Assembly: GCA_905221605.1 (NCBI GenBank) | Contig: CAJNDS010002845.1 | Coordinates: 124,001-188,000 of the forward strand | Direction: 5' to 3' | DNA: 64,000 nucleotides | Source: Symbiodinium natans | Taxonomy: Eukaryota; Sar; Dinophyceae; Suessiales; Symbiodiniaceae | Shown here: piece by piece, positions 25,701 to 38,225 of the stretch | Numbering within the stretch: position 1 is the stretch's first letter | Layout of the letters: each line of letters starts with the position of its first letter | Position numbers and translations under genes: made by a program | Notes under the pieces: generated by a model | The model's database searches: none | What the model was told of the DNA's origin: nothing | Seen by the model: only the letters and a program-made list of their open reading frames with translations

Positions 25701-26362
25701 GTGGCCCCCAAGGCCACGGGATGCCCGGGAAGGGCCGGAATTTGCCGCCATTTGTTCGTGGCGGAGATTGAAACATGCGACACGTTTACACTTTACACCT
25801 CCAGCGAGGCGAAAGCCCAGCCTGCGAAGCCAGCGATTGCCGGCAAGAAGCGGTGCTTCCGAGCAAACAGGGGGTCTGACTTGTCAAAGAATGGGGAGTA
25901 TGCGTGGCTCCGGCCTCGCTGAAATCTCAGGCCTTTGCTGCTGCGCAAGAGCACTGGCTGCTCCTCGAAGCCGGGACCTACCGTTCTTGAGATATTTTCC
26001 AAGAGAGCTTTGAGTGAGTCACGTGATTTTCTGGAGCCACCGCCAGGTATCAAGGGGTCACACACTTGAAGGCCAGCGGCAAATGGCAGGCCTCTTTCCA
26101 GGCAGATTGCCCGTTGCGGCTGTTTTGTTGCCGTCTTGAACTGAAACGTGTCTTTTCCACCACAGGGTTGGCAACCTGACTGCGGGCAAAGCTTCTCCTG
26201 CACTCGAGTCTCTACTCTACCAAGTCACGAACGCCTGGCTTTAGCAATCCAAGCCCTGGCAGCCACGGTGCTGTCTATCTGCGACGTGGTCTTCCGAACG
26301 GCCTATTTGGCTAGTAGCGGCTAAGTCCTGAACCCTGCGAGTGGACTTACTTCGCAGCCGCA

Positions 26363-26440
<78 letters not shown>

Positions 26441-29400
26441 CACCAGTACATAAGACCCAAAAATTCCGATGTGATACACAGAAACATGGCAAACGCTGAT
26501 GTAGATGGGAGGCACATGTAGGTAGTTTGCCCTTTGCGGTGCTTCCATAGGCCGCGAGGATCATGCCCATTTGGTTCTCAAGTGGAGTTTGGAAACCGGG
26601 GACGCGGCAGGTCCATGGAGGTCCCGAATCTTGAGGTTTCTTTCAAAGGATGAGAGTGAAAACTGGGTGCTTGTGGTTTTCTGGCCACTTCCCAGCAAAG
26701 GGATGTTGCTCAGGGTGGGTGGATGAGGATGATGATGATGCTGATGACGATGATGGTGGATTGATGCGGATTGCTTCGGCCTTGGAGTCGCTAAGAGTTC
26801 AAGCTTGCGGGGCGGGCATGGGGCGATGTTTGAAGAAGGAATTTGGGATCCGGTTCCATCTGGGCGGTCCCGTGCTTGGTGATGCTTACTGTGGCCTGCG
26901 GCAACTTGTAACGACAGCGCACAGCAATATGTTCAGGAAACTGCTTGGAGTGTTAAGTGTTCAGTCACAATGTGTCACATCTTCTGGTCTGCGGATCACG
27001 GATGGGGGCTTGAACGCTTCTGTCAAAGTTGCCAGGGCAAGTACCTGGGAATCTTCGCCTCGGACCGGGATTTCGAAGCACGGAGTAGTATGCAGAGAGC
27101 GTGTCACCGCACGTGGAGGGTAGGCTACTGCAAGCCCATCATAGGTCCAATTGTAGTGAAAGGTCATGCCAACAGGTCAGGCAAACTCCGGGGGCAGATG
27201 CCGCAAATTCCAAGACGTTTGCGACGCGCGCATCTCCAGGAGCTGAAGGCCGCTCAAGCGGTGCGAGACGCAGCCGAGCAAGCAGAGAGCAAGGGCAAGG
27301 GTGGCAAGGGTGGCAAGGCCAAAGACGTCAAGGCCAAGGCAGGGCGACTTGTTGGGTTCGTGTTTGGGGTTGAAACCAGTTGAAACTGTTAAGCCTGTAT
27401 AAAGTCTTGCTCTCCTTCATTTTTTCATTCAGTCATTCTTTCTTTCTTAGTCTCTCTCTCTCTCTGCAGTCTTCTGTCTCCAGGGAGGAGCCACCCCAGC
27501 GCCTCGCAACGGCTTGGCCCGAACGGTCGCACAGAGGACTACAGCGACAGCGCAAGGCCGAAAGTGGGGTTGGAAATCAGGGTGATATATATATATATAG
27601 ATATCTTGGAAACGTGTCACACGCACACACACAAGCTATGTGCTGGTACCTAATTGCTTCGCGTGGGGCTTTGAGGGGTGTTTCCGGAATTTGGTCTGAG
27701 GGCCTTTGCGGGCCGGAGGGATTAGCAAATAGGGGAAGATTATAAACGGCTAAGGGTGCCCCAATGCACAACTACTCACCGCATTTTGCGAAGTCATGTC
27801 CAGATTCATTCCCAGACCTGGGGATTTAGCGAGTAGGAGTGGATGCTGGCAGTGGATGCTGGCATTGACAATCACAGGTAAATCGCCCGCCGTTGGCTCC
27901 AAGCGCAAGCGTGATGACTTCGAGGAGAACGGCTACGATTCTAGTTGCAGTTCAACTGGTAGTTTATCGGGCTGTTGAGCTCGCTTATCGCGGCGGCTGT
28001 GCGCGGCAATCGTGCAGTCTTGCGGCGATCTAAGGAAGGCTACGTTCCTTGGCTGAATGTTGTAGGTGGGCATCGCTGCTGGTCTAGAGCAGGCAGCGAA
28101 CACAAGCGAAGCCTATTTCGTGTTGGAGATATCTTGAGATGTTGGAGATTCAGGGGTCTGTGCTTGCAGCCTCGCCTTTCATGATTCTGAGGAGACCTTT
28201 GAAGGTATGCAGCTCGACCTTAGTGAGTCTCCGCTGCACAGCATCGAATGGGCCCGGGTGGTGCTGGACGAGGCCCTGTAGCAATGCTGCCCACATACCT
28301 CAACAAGACGACCGAAGCAGCCAAAGTCTGTGCTTGACAGTGCGTGCTGTATGAGACAGAGAATCACAAACAAGTCAGACTGCTTCGGAGGCTCATCGCA
28401 TCAAGGGCCGCACCAACAGCACAGCGCTTGCTGCCTATGCCTTGCAAGTGCAGAAGGGCTACAAGCACCTGGGCCTGAGGGAAAGATCGATTTCTTTTGC
28501 TAGTTAAGTTGTTGTTGTATCGAGTTGTTTGAATGTGGATGCCTGATGTGCTGCAACTTAGCCATATTATGCGTACGAAAAGTTGGATACCGGCTAAATT
28601 GAAATCCCTCGCGCCAGAAACGCTTGGCAGCTCTGGTTTGACGCTCCTCACGAGGCCTTCCAAAAGGTTTAGGAAAAGAAGAGGAATGTCTGTCTAAAGA
28701 TGGGAGGGAAGAAGAGGAAGTCTGCCTAAAAAGATGCTGTGGACGCTCAGTCGGCAAGTCGCAGGTGGCATGGAAAGCTCAATGCAGGCACCATTTCTCC
28801 TCGCCTCCTCTTGGCCCTCTTCACACTTCTCCGCTGCGGCTCGCTTCCACACCCCGCAAAACTGCTGTCTGCATCCTGCCTCTTCCTCCTGAGCCTCCGG
28901 ATCTGCCTTCCGCCATGTCCTCTTGCCGAAGCCACGGCAGAACGGACGTACACTGCTCAAGGTTGATTGTCAACAGAATGCTGCGCTGCAACACTCCGAG
29001 ACTCAGATGCTCGAAGGTTCGCAGAATCTCTGATCTCACTTTCAGTGAAAGAGTTCATCTAGACCTGAGCCAGCTCTTCAAGAATTGCAGCCGAATCTTC
29101 AGACCCAAACCCAAACCCAAACCCGTCGAGACTGAAAGCCAGTTGAGGGCGCATACTGGAAGCCTGGAGGGACAGAGGAGGGCCAGAGGAGGGCCAGAGC
29201 AGAGACAGGAAGCGATAGAACGTGACCGGAATTTGAGAGAAAAGTGTGAAACGTGTCGCATTTGTCACTAACGTCTGACTTTATTCTCGCCTTCTTCTCT
29301 GCTCATTATCATATTTCTTCACTCTGATTCCCGTGCGTTTCTGATTTGATTCGAACAACCTTTGTCAGACGAGGGTTTTCAGACTTTCCGAAGGAAAGAA

Positions 29401-32400
29401 TATGGGCTGGGATGTCTCAAGTGCAAGCATCTGTTTGTATTTGTACAAATGGGGGATTTGAAACGAAAGCATCCCCGTAGTTCAGCTGAGCTTGGCCGCA
29501 AGGGACATCACCCTACGACACGGGACCCAGACCGTCACTGTGTCACTGTGAGGTGGTGTCTGACTGGAACACCTCTCCAGAATCGAGTCGGAGAGCTCTA
29601 CTCGCTGATCCGTGGCTTTGCGTTGTTGAGCTTGTTTTCACGTAGCTCCCGCAGTAGTCTTGCTTGCTCTTGGTCTATCCCTTTCGTTGTGCCGTGAGTT
29701 CGGGGCTAGTCTCCTGCAACATGCACCTGCGTCATCGGTTAGACATTCCACCTGGGGTCCAATTGTCGGCAAGAGTTTGTCGCCTTACTGTGCATCTGAG
29801 CACTTTGCTGAAGGCTTTCTGCGAGTTCGACCGTATGCCTTCTACTACTGCAAGAAGCAGGACGGCAAAGTCAAACGGGATGACAATGTGCTGCTCAGGG
29901 TTATGGGATTTGACGGCCTTTCGGTGTCAAAGTAAGGCATCAGGGAATCCGAGACAGCTCAGTAAAATTGCAAAAGCAGTTGCGTTGATGGAGCGTGCCT
30001 GGCATAGGCCGAGACAAGTTGATCTCTTTTGGGAGTGCTTGCAGTGCTTGCAGTGCTTGCAGTTCCCGATGCTTTCCCGAGCCTTCCACAGGGCTGCAAG
30101 TGCGAGTGCGCCTGCTTCATGCGGGAGCGGTACTGCCCGAACTGTGGTCACGTACGTTTCATGTGCTTTGGCTGCATTCAGAGATCCTGGCATGCATTAC
30201 TTAGCTTTACTCTATTTCTATATGAATTGCAGGGTCGCTATACATGTTTAAACATTGAATGCTCGCAGCTTCAGTGTTCCGCTGACTTTGCGTCGGCCTG
30301 GACCCTCAGGCACTATTCGAGCTTCAAGCGAGACGTGCCCAAAGCTGAGAGCACGTGAGAGAGCTGTCGCATTTCATGAAGAACCATGGCCAATAGCCTT
30401 CACAGGTCCAACCCCATCATCAAGTTCGGCTACATGGGTGCAGGGAAGACGGCGTTCCAAAAGCTTCGGCAGGAGCAGTGGGGCGGGTAACTCGAGCGAG
30501 AGCTTGACGACTTCAACATTGCCTTTGTCTCAGGATAGGTACAGTACGTTGCATCACCAGCAAGCTTGCATGAGACATGCCATAATGAATCAAGGCACCG
30601 AGGAGTGTATTGTGTCTTAAAGTGCTTCGGAAGGTATGTTGAGGAAGCGCACCTGAACTAGTTGCAAAGCAAAACCCATGCTGAAGGCCCAAGCTGTTTC
30701 TTGGCTTTTTGCGCAGAGTGGCTTCGGCGCAGGACATCCTGCAGCGCTGCATGCTGCGACGCACGAAGGAGGAGCGAAAGGCCAAGACCGACACGGACAC
30801 GAGAGTGAGGTAGGTGCAACATAAGAAGCAAGCGCTGGAAGTGAAGCATCTGCCAGGCAGATCTGAAGCTGCCACCCATCAAGGCACCCAAGTGTGGTCG
30901 AGCTTCAGTAGTACTTCGTGCTTTCTGTTTTTTTGTTTTTTGCAGCCCCCTTTCCTATGCATCTCCTTGAGGTCACCATTCGGAAAGACAAGCTGTCAAA
31001 GCAGGCGCGGCCATTCCGACATGCACTGCGACAATGCCGTTGGCGTGTGGTCATATGATACTGTCCTGCAGGAGAGTGACTTCTATTCGAGCATCTACAT
31101 GCAGCCACTTGGGTCTGAGAGGCAAACAAAGTTGTCAGAAGGAGAAACGTGATGTCCAACAACGGCAAAGCAGATCGATGAGTTGCGTGAGCATGTCAGC
31201 AGAGTGCAAGCAGGTCCTACTGGTATCATGCTGCATGCTAGCTTCCATGATAGTCATGCTGCCACTGCCCAACGTAGTGAGACAATATTGTAAACAGTTG
31301 AACGTTTGCTCCAGGTCTTGCGCTTCTTGGCAGCATGGAATATACTTGTAGTTGATTCTAGACATGAATACACAGCTTGCCGTTGCCAAGCACTTCTGCA
31401 GCTGCTTTGGAGCATTCCACGCGAGGTCAAGTTTGACACCTTTGTGCACTCGGGCACGGTCTTGCACCTTGCCAATCGTGCTTGCATTTCCGACCCGATG
31501 AACCATGCAGTCACAGACTGTCCAATGCGCGTGGTTTCGTCAAAACCTCCAGACCATGCTGTTTTAGGCACAACTACGCCCACATCTTCGATTTGCTGAC
31601 CTCTCTGCGACGAGCTGTGGACCATCCATACCTCATTGTGTATGGGGGTGGGCAGGCCTGTGCCTCCTTCGATTTCACTCGAATCTCAGACTTGCTGGAA
31701 GCAAGTGGCAGCTGTTGCTACGTCAGGCGACGCACAAGCTGCCCTCGGGCAAAAGTTTGCTTCCTGCCAACGCTGGAAGCGTGTGCGGTCTCTGCCAGGC
31801 CTTGAGATTCCGCATGGAAGCAGCCTTCTCACGGCAGCCAAGTGACCGTTTGCTGTGTGCAGGACGACATAGATGAGACCGGCGAGGAGACCAAAAGAGA
31901 GGTCGACGGTACCACTTGGTCCGGTCAGACAGCAGCTTCAAGAGTCAAAGAATTCAAAGAATGTCTAAGATAAGCCTTTGCCACGATATCCCTTACGATA
32001 TCGATTGCTGTGATTTGCTCTGTTGTCCGACCTCTTCTGTCCGACAGGCCAAATGCGGCCATGTTGCTTGGCAGCCTTTGCAAGCTTTGCAAGATGATTG
32101 CTTAACAGGTGACAGTTTGGAGCTAGCCGAAAGGGTACGACAAGGGTCTGATCGGGCATGCTCCTTTTTCGCAGGGTCTCTGGGGGGAGTACTCCGGCCA
32201 AGGTCTTCCATGATGAGTGCATCCGCGCGTACATCGCCGATGCACCAGCTCTGAAGTCTGGAGGGGCATTTTGGCAGAAAGTAGACCGCGTAAGTGGAGA
32301 ATGGCAGCACATGCCGAAGCATTGTTACGACAGATTGAAGCAAGGTTTGTGCAACGTGGTTTCGTGTACAAGTCTGGCGGAAGAAGGGCTTGAAGGGTAT

Positions 32401-35400
32401 TGAAGGGCTTTGGCCAGGACTGTGAATGTCTGTGAGAATCGACATCTGATACCTGAGGTTGGATGCCCGGTCTGCTTTGCAAGGTTGACAGTCGACCTTG
32501 AGGCCTCATGTTTGGGTTTGGGGCTGCTTTGCTGCCGACTTCTCACAGGAAAGCGCACCAGGCCCCACCCAAGAGATTCTGCAAAGAGAGCTCAAACGGT
32601 TCAACGTCGCACCTGTGCTGTGCTCGTAGTTTGTGCTAGGATGGAGACGATGAGGGTGACGAGAACGAGGCTTCTTTCCGTGAACATGCATTAACTGTCC
32701 GTACTACCAAGATGTTCCACTCATCCTACAAGGGTTGCACTCGTGGTGTCCGACAGCGTCTCTCGCCGAGGAGACGCCGAAGAAGAAGACCCGCAAAGCT
32801 GCGGTTTGCACGCCCGTGAAGACTGCCAGGTCCTGCAGTGCTGCGGAGCAGTCAGCACCCGTAGCTTCGCGTGGCAGATTCCAACTGGGTGTCCGACATT
32901 GTTTGAGCTCGGCACAGGCCACGCAGTGCAAGCCCAGCAGCCAAGGCCAAAGAGGCTCTGCGACATAGCATTGGTCATAGTGGAACTATGTGGAACTCAT
33001 ATTGCCACTCTCATTCTTCAAAAGCCTGCGTTCTGCAAGGCCAAGACATCGGCAAAGCTTGCGCTGCCGGCACTTCTTCTGCAGTCGGCCGCTTCTGTTT
33101 CCCCAAGTCGTGTGTCAACACTGTGGAGTTGAACCAGATTGCTGTCCGCACGCGCTGCTTTTGGGTCAACATCGCGCCGTCGTAAAATACGAGCAGCTGG
33201 TGGCGTCGTCCGACGTGGCTCGGCCCGGCTCGGCCCGGCTCGGCCCGGCTCGGCCCGGCTCGGCCCGACTCGGCCCGGCTCGGTCCTTCAATCGCTCGGT
33301 GTCTGTTTGTCGGGCTCTTGGACGGATTCGCTTCGTGCGCCTCTTGCTGCCGCCTCTTGTGGAGTGCAGAATTGTCGTTGCTTCTGGGCCTTGGATTGTG
33401 CTCTTGCGAGTGACACTTGTCGTGGTCTTGCACTATGTGGGGGGTGGGTATGAAAATCATTCTCATTAGTACTAACATCTCTATCAGTGTATTACTGGCA
33501 CCATCTTCTTCTCCTTTGGCTACATTGTTCCCTTCGGTGTCTTTTTCCTGTTTCTTTGGTTTACTTTTATTTGATCCAAAATCTTCATGGTGTCATAGTC
33601 ATTTTGCACTAGCCCATGGCCCTGCGGAGTTTCTTCTGGACATGTCCGGTCGCTTTCGTCACTCGTACTCCGTGCCCAACAGGGCTCGACGACCTGTGAG
33701 CCGAAGCTCGGGAAGTCAGAGCCTTGTCAGAACCCCGACTTCCAAGGCACCGGCTGAGGGACAGGCCTCCACGAAGTCGGTCGCGAAGGGTGGTTTTGGA
33801 CCCGGGAGCATCATGAAGAAGGTGCGGCTGCATTCCCTGTCCCCTATGCCCTATGCAGCAGTAGGCAGTATTGCCAAGGTTGAATCCTAATTCTTTCACA
33901 TTCAGGTGAAGGCCTCCGAGTTTCAAAGCAGCACCAAGATCGAAGCGGTCGTCGACGAGATCAGCAAGATGACGAAGAGCGATCCCAGCGCCAAGGACGC
34001 TGCTTTTCTTACCTTTCTAGACCCAGCTTTAACCTTCAGCCCAGTCAACTCTAACACAAAGGAGCGGCAATAAGGAGTTTCGCTCAGACATGCATGTCCT
34101 TCGGTCAGGGGATCGTGTTTTCCCAGTTCGGCTCGATGCTCGAGCCCCTTGGCTGAAGTGTAGCAGAGGGCCGATGCCTTGGCAAAGCCTTTCTTCTTTC
34201 ATGGTCGGTGGAAGATGGAGTCAGCTTTGGTACGGTGCTGCCGAAAACCAAGCCAGCGCGAGCGGCACAGCAGCTGCGAACACACTGCGTGTGTCTGGGT
34301 CTGGAGCAGGCTGGTGGAGTTTCGCATGAAGCGGGCCGGCATTTCTTGCGTGGCTTGGGGGCAGATGTTCCATACACGTCTTCAGAACTTGAGTTGTTTT
34401 TTTCGCCAAGGTTGTCTTCCGAGGCGGCATGTCCATGCAGGCCACGAATACCATGGGCTACGATGGATGCATGTTCCAACGCGTAGTATGCACGATTGTA
34501 AGATGGCAGCACGTCCATGGATGCCGCGAGTGTTGTAGTGTGCCAGGCACGAGAAGATGCTCTGGCAGCTTTCAACGAAGATCCCTCCATGAAGGCCCCT
34601 CCGCATACTGGCCCGTTCTTCAAGTTATCCATGTTATCCCCACCCCCCCCCCCCCAAACAAAAAAAAGAATGCGTGCCCTGACTAAGGCTCCGTGTTAGA
34701 ATTGGAACCCTTAAAAGGGAGCGCAGATCGTGCAGAGAGAAAGGTCATCTTGATCTCCTTGAAGGCTGGAGGAGAAGGCCTGAATCTTCAGGCTGGGCAC
34801 ATCTGGGCATGGCCGTGACTCACATTATCTCACATTCAAACCTCAAGCCCGGCAACGTCTCTAGCAGGAGCACCGTGAGATCTTCTAGAATGTCTGAGAC
34901 ATGCAGAGCTTGCACAGATCCGGGCAGGTCGCCAATCATGTCTTCCTCCTGGATCCGTGGTGGAATCCTGCATGCGAAATGCAGGCCCTTGCAAACTTCA
35001 GTATCCAACCCGTGCCACTGCCGCTTCTGTCTTTGCTTGCGTTAACGTTCCATTCTGCTGCTTTGTCCAATGGAGGCCATCCAGCGAGCACACCGCATCG
35101 GACAGACAAAAGCCGTGAAGGCCACCATACTTCAGCCTTGTGCGAGTTTGCCTAATATTATTAATATTCGGACCCACCCTCTTGAGTTTGACCTGAGTCT
35201 GATGTCCCCTGGCACATCCTGGCGCCCTCAAGGCTGTCAGATTCATCACGACTGACACGATCGAAGAAAAAATTATCAAACTCCAGGCAGGGGCAGCGGG
35301 AGTCAGTGGCTTTGGAGTCAATTGTCGCGAGTGGTTCTGAAAGTGATGACCACCGACAAAAGGCAACATGTCATAGTGCGTCATGCTGGTCGTCCTGTGT

Positions 35401-35775
35401 GTTTGATTCACATCACAAGCCCTTGAGTGCCTGAACTACTAGTCACGGCGAAAGTAGGCCTGTAGCACACGAAAAAGTTCCAGGCCTAGCAGCGACAGTG
35501 TCACGAACGGCGTGACAATCAGTATCCAGTATCGAGCGCCGAGTACTGGTTTGCTTTGCAAGCTGTTGCATTGCAAGGAGAAGAAGCAGCTTGTCTTCGA
35601 TGCCTCCATTGACGGTTCTGCGACCTCCCTGGGCAAGCTCACGGAACAGGACAGTCTTGAAAGGGACCTGCGCAGTGCTGTCGCGAAGATGCATAGAGCA
35701 GTCGCATGTAAGTGTCATGAAGTGTCTGAATCATGCGCCCATGTTCAGGACCTGCGCTTCTTGTTCCAGCACTAG
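22721..35775 (+). CDS. RAD16: RAD16-type SWI2/SNF2 DNA helicase with RING finger (5' end not found)
   Basis: ATP-dependent DNA translocase and probable E3 ligase of global-genome nucleotide-excision repair; nuclear. Motif I: exon 23058-23143 ([15 protein letters not shown]). Ia: 23263 onward ([13 protein letters not shown]). Ib: 23631-23664 ([11 protein letters not shown]). Zinc finger: 24140-24170 plus 24376 onward (YCGK...HQRYFC). SAP domain: 25286 junction with 25402-25496. Motif II DEAH: split between 28205-28272 and 28391-28447. III: 29553-29611 (LTGTPLQNR). Cys-rich: 29814-30162. LRRTKEER: 30733-30780. AVDHPYLI: about 31568-31646. RING: 31798 to 32502. IV: 34109-34143 ([11 protein letters not shown]). 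V: 34744-34791. VI: 35076-35120 ([13 protein letters not shown]). C-terminus: 35578-35649 and 35749-35775 ([13 protein letters not shown] stop), which matches the RAD16 rather than the RAD5 ending. Many further exons join in phase. Donors are mostly GC, fewer GT and GA. Exons upstream of 22721 were not identified, and boundaries at 24700-27950 and 32550-33640 are approximate. Confidence 0.95.
25240..25496 (+). other. SAP DNA-binding domain within the RAD16-like gene
   Basis: The exon ending at 25286 reads [11 protein letters not shown]. Exon 25402-25496 continues [20 protein letters not shown] after removal of a GC-AG intron, with a Gly codon completed across the junction. Together they give the SAP pattern (leucine-spaced helix, K-G-L, G-x-K-x-E-L-V-x-R-L). 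SAP domains bind AT-rich or scaffold DNA. The domain is followed by Ala/Lys/Gly-rich linkers (25809-25852, 27240-27338) and a [11 protein letters not shown] segment near 27900 that could act as a nuclear localisation signal. Confidence 0.8.
26359..26440 (+). repeat. (CGG)n-(CAG)n trinucleotide array
   Basis: About 13 CGG triplets run directly into about 15 CAG triplets, inside a large intron of the RAD16-like gene. Poly-Ala/Ser or poly-Cys/Arg ORFs over it are artefacts. Confidence 0.95.
31778..32502 (+). other. RING finger of the RAD16-like protein, spread over five exons
   Basis: The exon ending at 31798 (SVCGLCQ), 31863-31901 ([13 protein letters not shown]), 32048-32062 (AKCGH), 32203-32265 ([18 protein letters not shown]...) and 32458-32502 ([15 protein letters not shown]) join in phase. 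They give C-x2-C, C-G-H, H-x2-C and C-P-x-C, a complete eight-ligand RING. Its position between helicase motifs III and IV is typical of RAD5/RAD16/SHPRH proteins. Confidence 0.9.
33215..33285 (+). repeat. CGGCCCGGCT minisatellite, about 7 units
   Basis: A 10-nt unit is repeated with one variant unit (CGGCCCGACT), in an intron region of the RAD16-like gene between the RING exons and exon 33640-33821. It produces spurious Gly/Ala/Pro/Arg-rich ORFs in both strands. Confidence 0.93.
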
Positions 35776-38225
35776 GCGTGTCGGTTTTTCCTGACCCGGT
35801 TATGTCCGCGCCAAGCAGCCAAAGTCTCCAGATTCGGATACTGCTATGCTTCGAAGTCCATCTTGGCGCGAAGTCTGCCAAGCCTGGGTTGATTTTCCCT
35901 AGGTCCCTAGGTCCCCTGTGGTCTGTGTGCAGGCAGACCCAGGAGCTAGCATCGCAACCCCGCCGACAGAGAAGATGTTCAAGTAATTGGGGCACTGCCT
36001 TACATGACATTGAAGCTATCCGCAGCTATCCTCGATACAGGTAAGAGGCCTCAAGCTCCAGCTGTTTAGATGTTGACCTGTGGTACGGGTCTGCTGCTAG
36101 GCCAAGCGTGCTGTCAGCTAGGAGCTGTGGTACGGCTCTGGCCACAGCCAGAAGCAGCCTGACACGCTCCCCTGCCTTTGCAGTCCTCACTTTACAGGCT
36201 GTTCCTTTCAGCACTGACGGTTTGCCGGTTTACCACACTTGGAATGATCGAAAGTTGAGAGGTGCTCGTAGCACTTGAGACGGCAGCCTGAGACTGGTGC
36301 ATCCTTAGGGACAGTCAGGGGAAACTGACAGCGGCGGTGAGTGGACATGTGCCGAAATGGGAGTGCACATGTGACTTCCGGTTCCTGACATGCGACAAGG
36401 TAGTCTAGCCGCTAGTCTAGCCAGTCTAGCCCCAGTCTCGGCATGATCTGTCTTTCTTCAGGCTAGACTCGGATTTTGGAAAAGCACGTCGGGAATCGGC
36501 CGATTTTCCTGCTTCCCCGCAGCAGCCTGCAGCTGTGCTGCCCTGCCAGCTCGGTTAATGCCACCGCGTTCTCCGTGGCCTGACTGCCAGGGCATGGCAA
36601 GTCATAGAGCATGTGCGCAGGAAAGTGTGGTTTGGTTCTTACATTTAGATTCATGGAGTGCAGCTTTGGTACACTGTTCAGGTGAACGCGATTGAACGCA
36701 TCATGGGCAATGCCTGTGAACTCTAGCTGGCACTGTCAGCATGCTGGTTGTCCGCATCCCTGCCATTTTCTGCGTTGATCCTGAGAGCAAGCATCAGCCG
36801 GCAGCGTTGCTGGACTTGGCCTGTCGAACGGCAGGCTGCACAATCACGGACTGTGCAAGACGGAATGTGATGTGCTACGTGCCAGAAGGGCTTCAACCTA
36901 GTCGGAAATTGCATGCATTTCTACCAGCACACTGGAAGGGGCCTGATGCATGAAGCTCTGGTGGCAGCTCGGATGCGGGACTTGCCTGCTCAGTCAGAAA
37001 GACAGTGAAGGCCCACCATGATGAGGCAGCTGTTGAGCACTTTTGCGTCCCGTGCCCTGCTCCCGCCCAATGTCTCTTTTTGGGGGGCATTGAATTCCAC
37101 ATCATCCGATACCTGGGGGCAATGAATTCTACATCATCCAAGGCTGGGTGCTGTACCTTGACGATGGGTCGACTTCCACCGGGGGTCGCCTTTGCAGAAG
37201 CCGACATGCCGAATCAAAGCTCCAAATTCCCTACCGGAACTCCACAACCTGCCTCTGCATGGCTCGAACCTGTGCCTCCTGCTCTTCAACGCCCTCAACT
37301 GACTCGAGACTCGTTTCCATCTCGAAACCACTCAGCCGCCGACATATCGCATGCTGGTTGCTGTCATCGCCGTAGCGATGTGCAATAGCTGTTCTCTCGC
37401 CTCTGTATATTGCAGTGCTTGTTTTTGGAGCTTGCGGCATGAGCGCCGTCAGGCCACAGCATTCATGCAGCGGCTGAAACCCACAATCGGCAAGCCAAGC
37501 AACAAACATGTGTGGTGCTACTGTATGCCGCAAGTGAGGATAAACTACTACAGACAGTTTGCCCAGCAAGCAGCATTTGCCTTGATGCACTTAAACAAGG
37601 AGATCATTCTTTCTTGAGCAATGCAGTCGCCAACTATGGCGTTCCAAGATGGCGAAGCCACCACTTCATCGCATGGTTCGTTTAAGATAGCCATGCATAT
37701 TGCTTGAGCCATGTCGGGGGTGCATGTCCCTGACTCGCTGGCATGTTTGGTCAAAAGCACGGGATCAGAGCGCATGGGGTTTTGGTTGCTGCATCTTTAC
37801 ATGCCAGGTTGGTCACCCGCCGGTGGTCTTCTGCACGCCAGGGAACAGGAGATAGGGGCATGCACCATGTCCAGTTGTGCTACAGTGTGCTAAGAAGTGT
37901 CATGCCATTAGCGCCGTTTGCTTCCTGCAGTGCTCACTCCGATGTGCTGCAGGGACTTGTGCGAGAAGATCGTTGCGCACTTGAGCTGGACCATAGGGAA
38001 GGCATGTCGTGGCTGCATGGTCCCATTGCTTACAATGCTCACAACTTGTCCCAATAATGTATGGTGCATTTGCAGGATGCCAGATGATGCCAGTATTAAT
38101 CAATCTCACACAGAAGATGTTGCGCACACCACCAGTATATACATTTGTTTCCCCCCGACATTTGAGCTTTCAGCACTTCAATGAGTCGCGTAAGCATGTC
38201 TTTGGGTCCTTGCGGGTCCAGCCAG
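35776..38225. other. Spacer between the RAD16-like gene and the PRPP synthetase exons
   Basis: Presumably holds the start of the PRPP synthetase gene, whose first ~25 residues are not accounted for; the exact exon was not found. A protein-like segment VNAIERIMGNACE lies at 36682-36720 after an AG acceptor. A 32-nt imperfect tandem duplication lies at 37081-37144. GTCTAGCC-type repeats occur at 36400-36435. No other feature is supportable. Confidence 0.4.

Noticed and set aside
30420-30472. GYMGAGKT resembling a second P-loop
   Set aside because: It aligns to the GYxGxGK block preceding LRRTK in RAD16 proteins, so it is part of the helicase and not a separate NTPase.
37114-37190. Possible cNMP-binding exon (NEFYIIQGWVLYLDDG)
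   Set aside because: No AG acceptor precedes it and no further domain exons are nearby; kept only as a low-interest note.
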